Assembly: GCF_900215355.1 (NCBI RefSeq)
Contig: NZ_OBEA01000001.1
Location: 124,001-188,000 of the forward strand
DNA length: 64,000 nucleotides
Direction of reading: 5' to 3'
From: Pseudooceanicola antarcticus
GTDB lineage: Bacteria; Pseudomonadota; Alphaproteobacteria; Rhodobacterales; Rhodobacteraceae
The translations under genes and the position numbers were made by a program. Shown piece after piece: positions 26,169 to 34,763 of the stretch. The notes below the pieces were generated by a model, which worked only from the letters and a program-made list of their open reading frames with translations, made no database searches and was not told the origin of the DNA. The stretch's first letter is position 1. Every line of letters begins with the position of its first letter.

Positions 26169-27056
26169 ATGTTCAAAGGGTCCATCCCTGCCCTGGTCAC
26201 GCCGTTCAAGGACGGCGAGCTGGATCTGGATACGCTGAAGAAACTCGTGGACTGGCATGTGGCTGAGGGCTCGAACGGGCTGGTGCCCGTCGGCACCACC
26301 GGCGAGTCGCCCACCCTGTCGCTGCGCGAGCATGAGATCGTGGTGGAAGAGGTGGTGAAGTATGCCGCGGGCCGCATCCCGGTGATCGCCGGTGCCGGTG
26401 CCAACAACACCGCCGAGGGCATCCGCCTGATCAAGCATGCCGCCGAGGTGGGGGCCGATGCCGCGCTGGTGGTGACGCCCTATTACAACAAGCCGACCCA
26501 GGCCGGCCTGATTGCCCATTACACCGCGATGCATGACGCGGCCGAGCTGCCGATCATCATCTACAACATCCCCGGTCGTTCGGTGATCGACATGCTGCCC
26601 GAGACCATGGCCGTGCTGTCGAAGCTGCCGCGGATCGCAGGCGTCAAGGATGCCACCGGCAAGCTGGATCGCGTAGCCTTCACGCGCATGCTCTGCGGCG
26701 CCGATTTCTGCCAGCTCTCGGGCGAGGACGCCACCGCCGTCGGCTTCAACGCCATGGGCGGCGTCGGCTGTATCTCGGTCACCGCCAACGTGGCGCCGAA
26801 GCTCTGCGCCGAGATGCAGCAGGCGACGCTGGACGGCGATTATGCCAAGGCGCTGGAGTACCAGGACCTGCTGCTGCCCCTGCACGAGGCGATCTTCCTG
26901 GAACCCGGTCTGGCCGGTGCCAAGTTCGCCATGTCCGAGCTGGGCCTGTGCAGCCCCGAGGTGCGCCTGCCGCTGCTCGAGGTCACCGAGCCGGTGAAGG
27001 AAAAGATCCGGGCCGCCATGCAGCACGCGGGCCTCTACGAGACCGCCGCCGCCTGA
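26169..27056 (+). CDS. dapA: 4-hydroxy-tetrahydrodipicolinate synthase
   Basis: This 295-residue TIM-barrel lyase condenses pyruvate with aspartate semialdehyde in the lysine and diaminopimelate pathway. [10 protein letters not shown] near 43-52 binds pyruvate, [10 protein letters not shown] near 107-116 carries the catalytic tyrosine, YNIPGRSV near 133 the second tyrosine, and [11 protein letters not shown] near 159-169 the Schiff-base lysine. AAAAGGAG precedes the ATG at 26169; the open frame extending upstream lies in the divergent promoter and is not coding. A strong terminator follows. Confidence 0.95.
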   Translation: MFKGSIPALVTPFKDGELDLDTLKKLVDWHVAEGSNGLVPVGTTGESPTLSLREHEIVVEEVVKYAAGRIPVIAGAGANNTAEGIRLIKHAAEVGADAALVVTPYYNKPTQAGLIAHYTAMHDAAELPIIIYNIPGRSVIDMLPETMAVLSKLPRIAGVKDATGKLDRVAFTRMLCGADFCQLSGEDATAVGFNAMGGVGCISVTANVAPKLCAEMQQATLDGDYAKALEYQDLLLPLHEAIFLEPGLAGAKFAMSELGLCSPEVRLPLLEVTEPVKEKIRAAMQHAGLYETAAA

Positions 27057-27079
27057 GCGCCCATGGCGTGACAGATTTC

Positions 27080-27108
27080 AGGGCCGTCCCTTGCGGGGCG
27101 GCCCTTCT
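27080..27108 (+). terminator. Terminator after dapA
   Basis: AGGGCCGTCCC at 27080-27090 pairs with GGGGCGGCCCT at 27095-27105 around TTGC (one G-T pair), followed by TCTTG. It separates dapA from the convergent DUF302 gene. Confidence 0.7.
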
Positions 27109-27118
27109 TGCATTCCGC

Positions 27119-27505
27119 TCAGGCGGCCTCGACGGCGCGCGCCAGCATGTCGCGCACCGAACCCGCAACCGCCTGCAATTCGTCATTGTCGATCGCCTGC
27201 ATCGAGGCCACCGGGTCGATGGCCGAGACCTCGACCCCGCCCTCGACCTCGCGCAGGATCACGTTGCAGGGCAGCATGACACCGACGCGGGGCTCTGCCC
27301 CGATCGCCTGGAAGGCCAGCTTGGGATTGCAGGCGCCTAGGATCGTGTAGCCCGCCATGTCCTCGTCGATCTTCTTCTTCATCGTCGCCTTCACGTCGAT
27401 CTCGGTCAGCACGCCGAAGCCCACCTCGGCAAGCGCGGCGCGGACGCGCTGGTCCGCCTCGGCAAGCGTGACATCGCTCAGCAGTCGGTCGTGGGTATAG
27501 CTCAT
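27119..27505 (-). CDS. DUF302 domain-containing protein
   Basis: This 128-residue soluble protein matches the DUF302 pattern: ADQRVRAALAEVGFGVLTEI near 17-36, then YTILGACNPKLAFQAI near 53-68, then a C-terminal VGVMLPCNVILRE segment. The family is often encoded with redox or metal-handling genes, but its biochemical role is unknown. It is a single gene between the dapA terminator and a divergent peptidase gene. Confidence 0.85.
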   Translation of the reverse strand: MSYTHDRLLSDVTLAEADQRVRAALAEVGFGVLTEIDVKATMKKKIDEDMAGYTILGACNPKLAFQAIGAEPRVGVMLPCNVILREVEGGVEVSAIDPVASMQAIDNDELQAVAGSVRDMLARAVEAA

Positions 27506-27628
27506 CTGAGTTCTCCCTTGATGGCTTGGTAGCGCCGGCCCCCAGGGGGTGGGCGCGGGTCACAGTGTAGGCCCAGGCCATGGCAGATCAACGGAACTAT
27601 TTGTCCGGGTCATCCGCCACCCTGCGCT

Positions 27629-27657
27629 TTGTCATTGCCGGTCGGGATGACTAGGTA
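27629..27657 (+). promoter_or_regulatory. Sigma-70-like promoter of mtfA-type gene
   Basis: TTGTCA (27629-27634), a 17-base spacer and TAGGTA (27652-27657) lie 27 bases ahead of the start codon at 27684. Confidence 0.6.
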
Positions 27658-27683
27658 GGGGAAAGACCCTTCCGAGGCCCTGC

Positions 27684-28502
27684 ATGACCACCTTCCTGCT
27701 TTTCGTCCTGATTCTCGTCGCGGCCTTCGCCTCGTGGAGCTTTGCCCGCCAGAAGGCCCGCCAGCTGCGCCGCGAGGCGGGGCTGAGCGATGCGGAGCGC
27801 GCCATCGTCGCAGACCAGGTGCCCCTGTCGCGTGCCCTGCCCGCCCCCCTGCGCGCGGGCTTCGAGGCGCAGATCACCGATTTCCTCGACCAGGTGGATT
27901 TCATCGGCTGCGACGGGCTGGAGGTGACCGAGGAGATGCGCCTGTCCATCGCCGCCCAGGCCTGCCTTCTGGTGGCCAATTCCGGCACCTGGTACGACAC
28001 GCTGCGCAGCGTGCTGGTCTATCCCGGCGCCTTCCGCTCGCGCATGAAGGATCACAATGGCTACGTCGTGACCGAGCGCATGACCGTGCGCACCGGCGAG
28101 AGCTGGTCGCGGGGGCCGGTGGTGCTGTCCTGGGCGGATACGCAGGCGGGTGCGGACCGGCCCCATGACGGGCACAACGTGGTCTTCCACGAGTTCGCGC
28201 ACCAGCTGGACGATCTTTCCGGGGCCACCGACGGCATGCCCGACCTGGCCCCCGGACAGGACCCGGCCGAATGGCGTCATGTCTTTGAAGAGGCCTACGC
28301 CCAGCACCTCTACCGGGTCGAAAACCACCGCAAGACGCTGTTCGATCCCTATGGCGCCGAGGGCCCGCAGGAGTTCTTCGCCGTCGCCGTGGAGGCCTTC
28401 TTCGAGACGCCCGAGCGCATCCGGGACCATGCGCCCGAGGTCTATGCCCAGCTCAGCCGGTTCTTCGCGCTGGACCCGGCGGAATGGGCTCAGCCCCGGT
28501 AA
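27684..28502 (+). CDS. MtfA-type zinc-dependent peptidase (M90)
   Basis: This 272-residue protein begins with one N-terminal membrane anchor (residues 3-20, TFLLFVLILVAAFASWSF) followed by a metallopeptidase domain. The zinc motif HEFAHQLD lies at about 169-176 and a glutamate-containing helix EFFAVAVEAFFETPE near 231 supplies the third ligand. E. coli MtfA binds the glucose-PTS repressor Mlc, but this family exists widely in bacteria without that system, so the physiological substrate here is open. It has its own promoter and is monocistronic. Confidence 0.87.
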   Translation: MTTFLLFVLILVAAFASWSFARQKARQLRREAGLSDAERAIVADQVPLSRALPAPLRAGFEAQITDFLDQVDFIGCDGLEVTEEMRLSIAAQACLLVANSGTWYDTLRSVLVYPGAFRSRMKDHNGYVVTERMTVRTGESWSRGPVVLSWADTQAGADRPHDGHNVVFHEFAHQLDDLSGATDGMPDLAPGQDPAEWRHVFEEAYAQHLYRVENHRKTLFDPYGAEGPQEFFAVAVEAFFETPERIRDHAPEVYAQLSRFFALDPAEWAQPR

Positions 28503-28503
28503 A

Positions 28504-29091
28504 TCAGCGGCTGTAGGGGTCGGCGGGCGCGCGGCTGCTCGACAGGGTGGCGGTGGAGCGTTCCACGATCAGCTCGATGGCATCGGCCAGGTGCTCTTCG
28601 GCAATGTTGTAATCGCCGCGGGCGACGCGGATCTTGTGGGCTTCCAGCAGCACCTCGGCATGGGTCGAGCCTTCGGGCGGGAAGAACTTGTAGGCGGCGA
28701 GCTCGATCAGCAGGCCCAGGGGGTCCTTGAAGTAGATCGAATCCATGAAGCCCCGGTCCTTGATGCCCGAGTGCTCGATGCCGCGTTCATCCAGTCGCTT
28801 GACGGTCTGGGCGAAGGTGGCGGCAGAGACGTTGAAGGCCAGGTGGTGGACGCAGCCAGGATCCATCGGCGTGCGGTCGTGGACCCGCTTGCGGTCTTCA
28901 TTGGTGAAGATGGTGATCAGCCGCCCGTCGCCGGGATCGAAGTAGAGATGGCCCTGGTTCGGGTCATCCAGGTTGGGCTGGTCGAAGACGAAGGGCATGC
29001 CCAGCACACCTTCCCAGAAGTCGATGCTGGTCTGGCGGTCGGCCCCGGTGAGGGTGATGTGATGCACCCCCTGAACTTGCAACTTGCGCAT
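28504..29091 (-). CDS. VOC family protein (glyoxalase/ring-cleaving dioxygenase-like)
   Basis: This 195-residue vicinal oxygen chelate fold protein begins VQGVHHITLTGADRQTSIDF, with the first metal-ligand histidine near position 10. CVHHLAFNVSA near 81 supplies the second and a C-terminal DPLGLLIELA near 127 the glutamate. All three look present, so a divalent metal is likely bound. The ATG at 29091 follows GGGGGAG and is preferred to an upstream in-frame start. The substrate is unknown. It converges on the M90 peptidase gene with a one-base gap. Confidence 0.83.
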   Translation of the reverse strand: MRKLQVQGVHHITLTGADRQTSIDFWEGVLGMPFVFDQPNLDDPNQGHLYFDPGDGRLITIFTNEDRKRVHDRTPMDPGCVHHLAFNVSAATFAQTVKRLDERGIEHSGIKDRGFMDSIYFKDPLGLLIELAAYKFFPPEGSTHAEVLLEAHKIRVARGDYNIAEEHLADAIELIVERSTATLSSSRAPADPYSR

Positions 29092-29150
29092 GAAACTCCC
29101 CCTCTGTTCACGGGGGATGGTCGACCGAAGCGCGCGCGCGGTCAAGTATC

Positions 29151-29177
29151 AGGGCTCCACAGCCACTGTGGAGCCCT
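29151..29177. terminator. Perfect 12-bp hairpin between aminotransferase and VOC gene
   Basis: AGGGCTCCACAG at 29151-29162 pairs perfectly with CTGTGGAGCCCT at 29166-29177 around the loop CCA, just past the aminotransferase stop. No T tract follows on the minus strand, so termination is likely but imperfect; it could also be a processing hairpin. Confidence 0.6.
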
Positions 29178-29184
29178 GCAGGGT

Positions 29185-30369
29185 TCAGACGCCGGCGTCG
29201 ACGATGGCTCGGGCCAGGATCGGCACGGTCTGGCTGTTCAGACCCGCGATGTTCATGCGCGAATCGCCGACCATGTAGATCGCGCTGTCCTCGCGCATCT
29301 TCTCGACCAGCTCGGGCGTGGTGCCGAGGCGCGAGAACATGCCGCGGTGCTCGGCCAGGAAGGCGAAGCGGTCGGAGTTGGTCAGGCGCGCCAGCTCACC
29401 GGCCAGCTGCTTGCGCAGCTCCAGCATGCCCAGGCGGGTCTCTTCCAGCTCGGCGGCCCAGTCGGCGCGCAGGGCGGGATCACCGAGGATCGTCGCCACG
29501 ACGCGGGCGCCATGGTCGGGCGGGAACGAGTAGTTCTGGCGGTTGAGGAAGTTCAGCGTGCCCTGCGCCACCTTGGTCTTGCCCGCATCGGCAGAGACCG
29601 CCATCAGCAGGCCGGTGCGCTCGCGGTAGATGCCGAAGTTCTTCGAGCAGGACGCCGCGATCAGGCATTCCGGCACCGAGGAGGCCACGAGGCGGGTGCC
29701 CGCCGCATCCTCGTCGAGGCCGTCACCGAAGCCCTGGTAGGCGATGTCGATCATCGGCATGGCGCCGGCCTTCAGCAGGCAATCGACCACTTCCTGCCAC
29801 TGCGCCATGTCAAGGTTGGCGCCCGTGGGGTTGTGGCAGCAGCCGTGCAGCAGCACCACGTCGCCCTGCTTCAGCTGGCCCAGGTCTTCCATCATGCCCG
29901 AGAAGTTCACACCGCCGGTCTCGCTGTCGAAATAGCGGTAGGTGACCACCGGCATGTCCATGAACTTGAGGATGGACAGGTGGTTGGGCCAGGTCGGATC
30001 AGAGACGAAGATCCGCGCCTCGGGGTTGGCAAGACGGATCATCTCGAAGGCCTGGCGCACGGCACCGGTGCCGCCCGGCGTGGCGGCAGCCGCCACCTGG
30101 CCGCGCTCGACCGCGTCGCCCAGGACCAGGTCGACCATGGCGTCGGCGAAGGCCGGATCACCGGCGAGACCGACATAGGATTTCGAGCTCTGCTCTTCCC
30201 AGATCTTCTTCTCGGCGGCCTTCACGGCACGCATCACCGGGGTCACGCCCTCGGCGTTCTTGTAGACACCCACGCCCAGGTCGATCTTCTCGGCACGGGG
30301 GTCGGCCTTGTAGAACTCCATCAGCTGGAGGATCTTGTCGGCGGGTTGTTCCTTGAGGTTCTCGAACAT
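29185..30369 (-). CDS. Aspartate/aromatic amino acid aminotransferase
   Basis: This is a 394-residue PLP-dependent class I aminotransferase of the AspC/TyrB type, recognised by MFENLKEQPADKILQLMEF at the N-terminus, the IDLGVGVYKNAEG segment, CCHNPTGANLDMAQW near 181, and the PLP lysine in SCSKNFGIYRERTG near 245. It transfers amino groups between aspartate or aromatic amino acids and 2-oxoglutarate. The ATG at 30369 is preceded by GAGAGA and lies just after the upstream sulfurtransferase gene, making a two-gene operon. Confidence 0.9.
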   Translation of the reverse strand: MFENLKEQPADKILQLMEFYKADPRAEKIDLGVGVYKNAEGVTPVMRAVKAAEKKIWEEQSSKSYVGLAGDPAFADAMVDLVLGDAVERGQVAAAATPGGTGAVRQAFEMIRLANPEARIFVSDPTWPNHLSILKFMDMPVVTYRYFDSETGGVNFSGMMEDLGQLKQGDVVLLHGCCHNPTGANLDMAQWQEVVDCLLKAGAMPMIDIAYQGFGDGLDEDAAGTRLVASSVPECLIAASCSKNFGIYRERTGLLMAVSADAGKTKVAQGTLNFLNRQNYSFPPDHGARVVATILGDPALRADWAAELEETRLGMLELRKQLAGELARLTNSDRFAFLAEHRGMFSRLGTTPELVEKMREDSAIYMVGDSRMNIAGLNSQTVPILARAIVDAGV

Positions 30370-30373
30370 TCTC

Positions 30374-31225
30374 TCACTCTCCAGTGGCAACTGGCAGCGT
30401 GGGGAAGGCCCCCCACTCGGCCCAGGAGCCGTCGTAAATCGCGTGGTCGGTCTTGCCCATGCGCTCAAGCGCCAGCGCCAGGATGCAGGCGGTCACGCCC
30501 GATCCGCAGGAGGCGATGACGGGCTTCGACAGGTCGACCCCGGCGCCCTCAAAGACCTTGCGCAGCTCTTCAGGGCTCTTCAGGGTCTGTCCCTTCACCA
30601 GCAGGTCACCGAAGGGCACGTTCTTCGAGCCGGGAATATGCCCCGAGCGCAGACCTGCGCGCGGCTCGGGCGTCTTGCCGCTGAAGCGGTCGGCGGGGCG
30701 GGCATCTACGATCTCGTAGTCGCCCAGCTTGGCGGCCGCGCTGACCTGGGTCACGTCCTTCAGCATCTGGTTCTGGCGGCGCACGGTCATGTGGCGGTCG
30801 CGGATCACCGGCTCCTGGTCCTCGACCGGGCGGCCCTCCTTCACCCACTTGGGCAGGCCGCCATCCAGCACGGCCACGTCGAACTGGCCCATCAGGCGGA
30901 AGTTCCACCAGACCCGCGCCGCCGAGAAGATCCCGGCGCCGTCGTAGATCACCACCTGGTGGCCATCGCCGACGCCCATGGCGCGCAGGCGCGACATGAA
31001 TTTCTCGGTGGTGGGGGCCATGTGCGGCAGCTCGGAGCGCTGGTCGCTGATCTCGTCGATATCGAAGAACCGCGCGCCGGGGATATGCGCATCGTCATAT
31101 TCGCGCTTCGCGTCCCGGTTCATCGCAGGCAGATACCAGCTGGCATCCAGCACCCGCAGATCGGGGTCCTTGAGATGTTCTGCCAGCCAGTCGGTCGAGA
31201 CCAAGACCCGAGGATCGTCCTGCAT
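30374..31225 (-). CDS. sseA: 3-mercaptopyruvate sulfurtransferase
   Basis: This 283-residue tandem-rhodanese protein has domain 1 at residues 5-130 and domain 2 at 160-275. The catalytic cysteine loop CGSGVTACILAL near 237 is the mercaptopyruvate type (CGSGVTA) rather than the thiosulfate type. RVWWNFRLMGQFDVAVLDGG marks the first domain. It transfers sulfur from 3-mercaptopyruvate to a thiol acceptor. It sits four bases upstream of the aminotransferase gene, which could supply mercaptopyruvate by transaminating cysteine, a sensible functional pair. Confidence 0.92.
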   Translation of the reverse strand: MQDDPRVLVSTDWLAEHLKDPDLRVLDASWYLPAMNRDAKREYDDAHIPGARFFDIDEISDQRSELPHMAPTTEKFMSRLRAMGVGDGHQVVIYDGAGIFSAARVWWNFRLMGQFDVAVLDGGLPKWVKEGRPVEDQEPVIRDRHMTVRRQNQMLKDVTQVSAAAKLGDYEIVDARPADRFSGKTPEPRAGLRSGHIPGSKNVPFGDLLVKGQTLKSPEELRKVFEGAGVDLSKPVIASCGSGVTACILALALERMGKTDHAIYDGSWAEWGAFPTLPVATGE

Positions 31226-31303
31226 GGGATCGCCTTTCCGTAGAAAACCGCCGATTCCCTAGCCTTCCAGCCCCGCAAGCGCAAGGAAAAGCCCGAGAAA
31301 GCC

Positions 31304-31777
31304 CTAGCCCTGTTCCTTCAGCAGCCGCTGCTTCTGCCGGTTCCAGTCCCGCTTGGCCTCGGTGGCGCGCTTGTCGTGGTTCTTCTTGCCCTTGGCGATG
31401 CCCAGCTTGATCTTGGCGATGCCACGGTGGTTGAAATACATCACCAGCGGGACCAGCGTCATGCCCTTGCGCTGCGTCGAGTTCCACAGATCCGCCAGTT
31501 CTTTCTTGGAAACCAGCAGCTTGCGGCGACGGCGCGGCTCGTGGCCGAACATGGCGCGCTCGTAGGGGGCGATGTAGGAATTGACCAGCCAGAGCTCTCC
31601 ATCCTCGACCGCCGCGTAGCTCTCGGCGATGTTGGACTGGCCGATGCGCAGCGATTTCACCTCGGAGCCGCCGAGCTGGATACCGCATTCGATATCGTCC
31701 TCGATGGCGTAGTCGAAGCGCGCCCGGCGGTTCTCTGCCACCACCTTGTAGTTCGGGTTTTCTGGTTTCTTGGCCAT
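31304..31777 (-). CDS. smpB: SsrA-binding protein SmpB
   Basis: This 157-residue tmRNA-binding protein is needed for ribosome rescue by trans-translation. [20 protein letters not shown] and [20 protein letters not shown] form the core oligonucleotide-binding fold. The C-terminal [16 protein letters not shown] is the helical tail that enters the mRNA channel. The gene is alone, divergent from the CurA-like reductase. Confidence 0.96.
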   Translation of the reverse strand: MAKKPENPNYKVVAENRRARFDYAIEDDIECGIQLGGSEVKSLRIGQSNIAESYAAVEDGELWLVNSYIAPYERAMFGHEPRRRRKLLVSKKELADLWNSTQRKGMTLVPLVMYFNHRGIAKIKLGIAKGKKNHDKRATEAKRDWNRQKQRLLKEQG

Positions 31778-31825
31778 GATCGCGCCTCTTTAATCGGTTC
31801 CGGCAGGCCCGTCCACCAATGCCGC

Positions 31826-31853
31826 TTGCCCCTGCGCCGGAAGCGCCTAACCT
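31826..31853 (+). promoter_or_regulatory. Candidate promoter of CurA-like reductase
   Basis: TTGCCC (31826-31831) and TAACCT (31848-31853) are 16 bases apart and end 24 bases before the start codon. Confidence 0.45.
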
Positions 31854-31877
31854 GTGGCTGAATGGGAGGAATTCAAG

Positions 31878-32900
31878 ATGACAGAGACGATGAAACGCTG
31901 GGTGCTGGCACGGCGCCCCAATGGTTTCCCGGTGGATGCCGACTTCCGGCTGGAAGAGGTGCCCATGCCCGAACCCGCAGAGGGAGAGATCCTGGTCGCC
32001 GTCAGCCACCTGTCGCTCGACCCCTACATGCGCGGCCGCATGGACGACGTGGCCAGCTACACCGCCCCTCAGGAGCTGGACCGGACCATGGGCGGCGGCG
32101 CGGCGGGCCTGGTGATCGCCTCGCGCTCGGACAAGTTCAAGGAGGGCGACCTGGCCTTCGGCATGTTCGGCTGGGCCACCCATGGCGCTCTGCCCGCAAG
32201 TGAATGCCGCAAGCTGGACCCGGCGCTGTCGCCCTCGACCTCGCTCGGGGTGCTGGGCATGCCCGGCTTCACCGCCTGGGCGGGCCTCGAGGCCTACGCC
32301 CGCATGAAAGAAGGAGAGACCCTGGCCGTCGCCGCCGCCACCGGCCCCGTGGGCTCGATGGTCGGCCAGCTGGCGCAGCGCAAGGGGCTGCGCGCGGTCG
32401 GAATCGCCGGCGGGCCCGAGAAATGCGGCCTGCTGACCGATCGTTTCGGCTTCGACGCCGCCGTCGATCACCGCGCCCATGGCTCGGCCAAGGAGATGCG
32501 CGCGGCGCTGGCCGAGGTCTGCCCCGATGGCATCGACATCTACTTCGAGAACGTCGGCGGCCCGGTCCTGGGCGGCGCGCTGCCGCTGATGAACCTGCAT
32601 GGGCGCATCATCATCTGCGGCATGATCGCCTGGTACTCGGGCGAGAGCGACGAGACCGGCGCGATCCCGCTGCAGAAGCTCTGGCGCCTGGCGCTGGTCA
32701 AGCGGCTGACCGTGCAGGGCCTGCTGCAGACCGACCACGTGGCGCGCTTCCGGGACTTCGCCGCCGAGGTCACCCCGCTGGTGAAGGAAGGCAAGATTGC
32801 CTACCTCGAAGATGTCTCCGAAGGGTTCGAGACCATGCCCGCGGCCTTCTTCTCGATGCTGAAGGGCGGCAATACCGGCAAGCAGGTGGTGAAGGTCTGA
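31878..32900 (+). CDS. NADPH-dependent 2-alkenal/CurA-like reductase
   Basis: This 340-residue zinc-independent MDR protein is of the leukotriene-B4-dehydrogenase/CurA branch, which saturates enones and 2-alkenals with NADPH. The N-terminal LDPYMRGRMDD segment, the cofactor loop AAATGPVGSMVGQLAQRKG near 152-170, and IDIYFENVGGPVLGGALP near 216 are characteristic. The ATG at 31878 follows GGGAGGAATTC. It is monocistronic with its own promoter. Confidence 0.88.
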   Translation: MTETMKRWVLARRPNGFPVDADFRLEEVPMPEPAEGEILVAVSHLSLDPYMRGRMDDVASYTAPQELDRTMGGGAAGLVIASRSDKFKEGDLAFGMFGWATHGALPASECRKLDPALSPSTSLGVLGMPGFTAWAGLEAYARMKEGETLAVAAATGPVGSMVGQLAQRKGLRAVGIAGGPEKCGLLTDRFGFDAAVDHRAHGSAKEMRAALAEVCPDGIDIYFENVGGPVLGGALPLMNLHGRIIICGMIAWYSGESDETGAIPLQKLWRLALVKRLTVQGLLQTDHVARFRDFAAEVTPLVKEGKIAYLEDVSEGFETMPAAFFSMLKGGNTGKQVVKV

Positions 32901-32925
32901 GGCACGGAACGCCGTCGCCCCCGGC

Positions 32926-32946
32926 GCGGGCCGGTCACCGGCCCGC
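32926..32946. terminator. Hairpin between convergent reductase and cupin genes
   Basis: GCGGGCC and GGCCCGC form a perfect 7-bp stem around GGTCACC, 25 bases after the reductase stop. There is no T tract; its position between convergent genes supports a bidirectional terminator. Confidence 0.45.
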
Positions 32947-32960
32947 CCTCATCTCAGCCG

Positions 32961-33299
32961 TCAGGCCTCTTGCCGGTCCCCCCGGCTGGTCGGGGCAGAG
33001 ATCACCAGGAAGACCACCTCCTGCGCGCTGTCGTTCCGGGCCTGGTGTGCCTGCCCACGACCGACGGGCAGCCCCGAGCCCGCCGGGATCGCCTGCGGGG
33101 TGCCATCGAGCTCGATCGTCAGCATGCCGCTCAACACGTAGAAGAACTGCTCCGCCCGCGCGTGGAAATGCCGGACCTCCCGCGTTCCGGGCGGCATGCG
33201 CTCTTCGATGACCAGCAGGTTGTCGCCCGGACGCAGCACCCAGCCGTCACAGGTGCCACCCCAGGTGTAGTGATCGGAGGTCTCGCGGTTCGCAATCAT
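32961..33299 (-). CDS. Cupin domain-containing protein
   Basis: This 112-residue single-domain cupin has the first motif EVRHFHARAEQFFYVLSG near residues 41-58 (metal-type His-x-His and Glu) and the second motif near PVGRGQAHQARND (78-90) with a histidine. Small cupins of this kind bind a metal and often act as isomerases, dioxygenases or sensors; this one cannot be assigned. The ATG at 33299 was chosen because the open frame beyond it is antisense to dsbA and lacks a binding site. Confidence 0.82.
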   Translation of the reverse strand: MIANRETSDHYTWGGTCDGWVLRPGDNLLVIEERMPPGTREVRHFHARAEQFFYVLSGMLTIELDGTPQAIPAGSGLPVGRGQAHQARNDSAQEVVFLVISAPTSRGDRQEA

Positions 33300-33381
33300 G
33301 GCATCTTTCCTTGCTTCGCCGTCCAGCTGCACCATCCGGCAGCCTGCTTGCAAGGGACGGGCGCTCCCGCATCCCGGCGCG

Positions 33382-33416
33382 GAACGAAAACACCCCCGCG
33401 GTTGCCCGCGGGGGTG
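33382..33416 (-). terminator. Terminator after dsbA-like gene
   Basis: CACCCCCGCGG (33391-33401) pairs perfectly with CCGCGGGGGTG (33406-33416) around TTGC. On the minus strand it is followed by TTTTCGTT. It ends the DciA-DsbA transcript before the cupin gene. Confidence 0.85.
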
Positions 33417-33439
33417 CCTAGAGCGGGAACCGGAAGGCC

Positions 33440-34108
33440 TCAGCCCGCCAGCTTGGCGTCCAGGATCTTCTTCAGATCGGTCCAGTTCATGTTCGAGTGC
33501 TTCTCGCCGTCGATAATGAGTGTCGGCGTGCCGGTCACGTCGTCGGCGGTGGCGTTCTTCTGGTACCAGGCGGTCAGGGTCTTGGCCGTCTCGACGTCGT
33601 TGAGGCAGGCCTCCATGGTCGCATCGTCCATGCCCGCCACGCGGTTGATCTTGCGCAGGTTGTCGGCGATCTGCGCCTCGGAGTTGGCACCGCGCAGCCA
33701 GGTGTTCTGCTGCTCGTAGTACATCGAGGCCAGGCCGAAGAACTTGTCGGGACCGGCGCAGCGGGCCAGCATTGCCGCCCAGAGGCCGTAGCGGTCGAAG
33801 TAGACGTCGCGGTAGACGAACTTCACCTTGCCGGTGTCGATATACTCGGCCTTCAGCTTGCCGAAGACGCGCTCGTGGAAGTCGGCGCAATGCGGGCAGG
33901 TGAAGGAGGCATATTCCACCAGCGTCACCGGGGCATCATCTGCGCCCAGCGTCATCTCCACCACCGAGGAGGTGTCGACCTCGCCCGCGGCGCCGGTCTC
34001 GGCAGCGGAGGCAGGCGTTTCGGCACCCTGCTGTGCGTACCAGTAGCCGCCCCCCGCCACTACCGCGACGGCTGCGGCAGCGCCGCCAATGAGGAACCTG
34101 CGATCCAT
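33440..34108 (-). CDS. DsbA family thioredoxin-fold protein
   Basis: This 222-residue exported disulfide oxidoreductase begins MDRRFLIGGAAAAVAVVAGG, a signal sequence or anchor with an RR pair that could also be a weak Tat signal. The thioredoxin domain starts near residue 48. The active site is CPHC in EYASFTCPHCADFHERVF near 70, and the cis-proline loop VTGTPTLIIDG lies near 190-200. It probably introduces disulfides into periplasmic proteins or protects cytochrome/outer-membrane assembly. It follows the DciA-like gene by 17 bases, a pairing common in Rhodobacterales. Confidence 0.9.
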   Translation of the reverse strand: MDRRFLIGGAAAAVAVVAGGGYWYAQQGAETPASAAETGAAGEVDTSSVVEMTLGADDAPVTLVEYASFTCPHCADFHERVFGKLKAEYIDTGKVKFVYRDVYFDRYGLWAAMLARCAGPDKFFGLASMYYEQQNTWLRGANSEAQIADNLRKINRVAGMDDATMEACLNDVETAKTLTAWYQKNATADDVTGTPTLIIDGEKHSNMNWTDLKKILDAKLAG

Positions 34109-34125
34109 GTCGTTCCTGTCCTTTC

Positions 34126-34635
34126 TCAAGTCCGTGTCTTCATGATGTTCTGTCCCAGCTTCTCGAGCGCTTCGCGCAGAGAGCCGTCCTGCACCCCGTC
34201 CGCCACATCCCTGGCGCGGGCGCATGTCTCGGGGTCGGGCGCGGGTGGCGCCTTGGGGGCCGGCTTGCGGGTGAAGCTGACCTGCCCGTCGCTGAAGCCC
34301 GTCGGCGCGGTCTGGGTGATGCGCACCTTCGAGATCGCGCTGTAGCCATAAACCGCGTTGACCCTGTCCTTCAGGCGCTCCTTCTCCATCTCCAGCACCG
34401 GCGCGTGCGCGCCCGTGGTCAGCACCACCAGCGTCGCCCCCATGTTGCCACCGCGCCCGTACTTGACCTCGACCGGGCGGGCCATGGCGGCGATGTCGCT
34501 GCCGGCGATCTCTTCCCAATGGGTCAGCAGCCGCGACACGGCAAAGCCCCGCGCCTCACCCGCCTTGCGGATGCGCGTCTCGAGCAGACCGTAGGTCCGC
34601 TTGAAGCCATAGGTAGAGGTCGCGCGTCGCGCCAT
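34126..34635 (-). CDS. DUF721/DciA-like protein
   Basis: This 169-residue DUF721 protein has the conserved core SRLLTHWEEIAGSDIAAMARP near residues 33-53. It also has the KH-like fold part TLVVLTTGAHAPVLEMEKER near 66-85. Members include DciA, which loads the replicative helicase in bacteria that lack DnaC. The proline/lysine-rich stretch at 125-140 is a probable linker. The ATG at 34635 follows AGAAAGGCTCCAGAG. It is the first gene of the pair with dsbA and is divergent from mutY. Confidence 0.82.
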   Translation of the reverse strand: MARRATSTYGFKRTYGLLETRIRKAGEARGFAVSRLLTHWEEIAGSDIAAMARPVEVKYGRGGNMGATLVVLTTGAHAPVLEMEKERLKDRVNAVYGYSAISKVRITQTAPTGFSDGQVSFTRKPAPKAPPAPDPETCARARDVADGVQDGSLREALEKLGQNIMKTRT

Positions 34636-34763
34636 CTCTGGAGCCTTTCTGCTGGCCCATTTCGGGCCGGAGGGTTGCAACCTGTCTTGTGGCGCTATTC
34701 TAGTCAGCACAAGCGGGCACACCAGCACAAAGGCGGCAGGCCCTTACTGACGAGGCATAAAGT

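Noticed and set aside
24017-26434. 805-codon version of the transglycosylase gene
   Set aside because: The extra N-terminal codons overlap dapA and its promoter and would bury the signal peptide; the GTG at 26023 gives a proper one.
28150-30519. 789-codon open frame antisense to the VOC and aminotransferase genes
   Set aside because: It is a composition artefact with no ribosome binding site and no recognisable domain; the aminotransferase on the other strand has all catalytic motifs.
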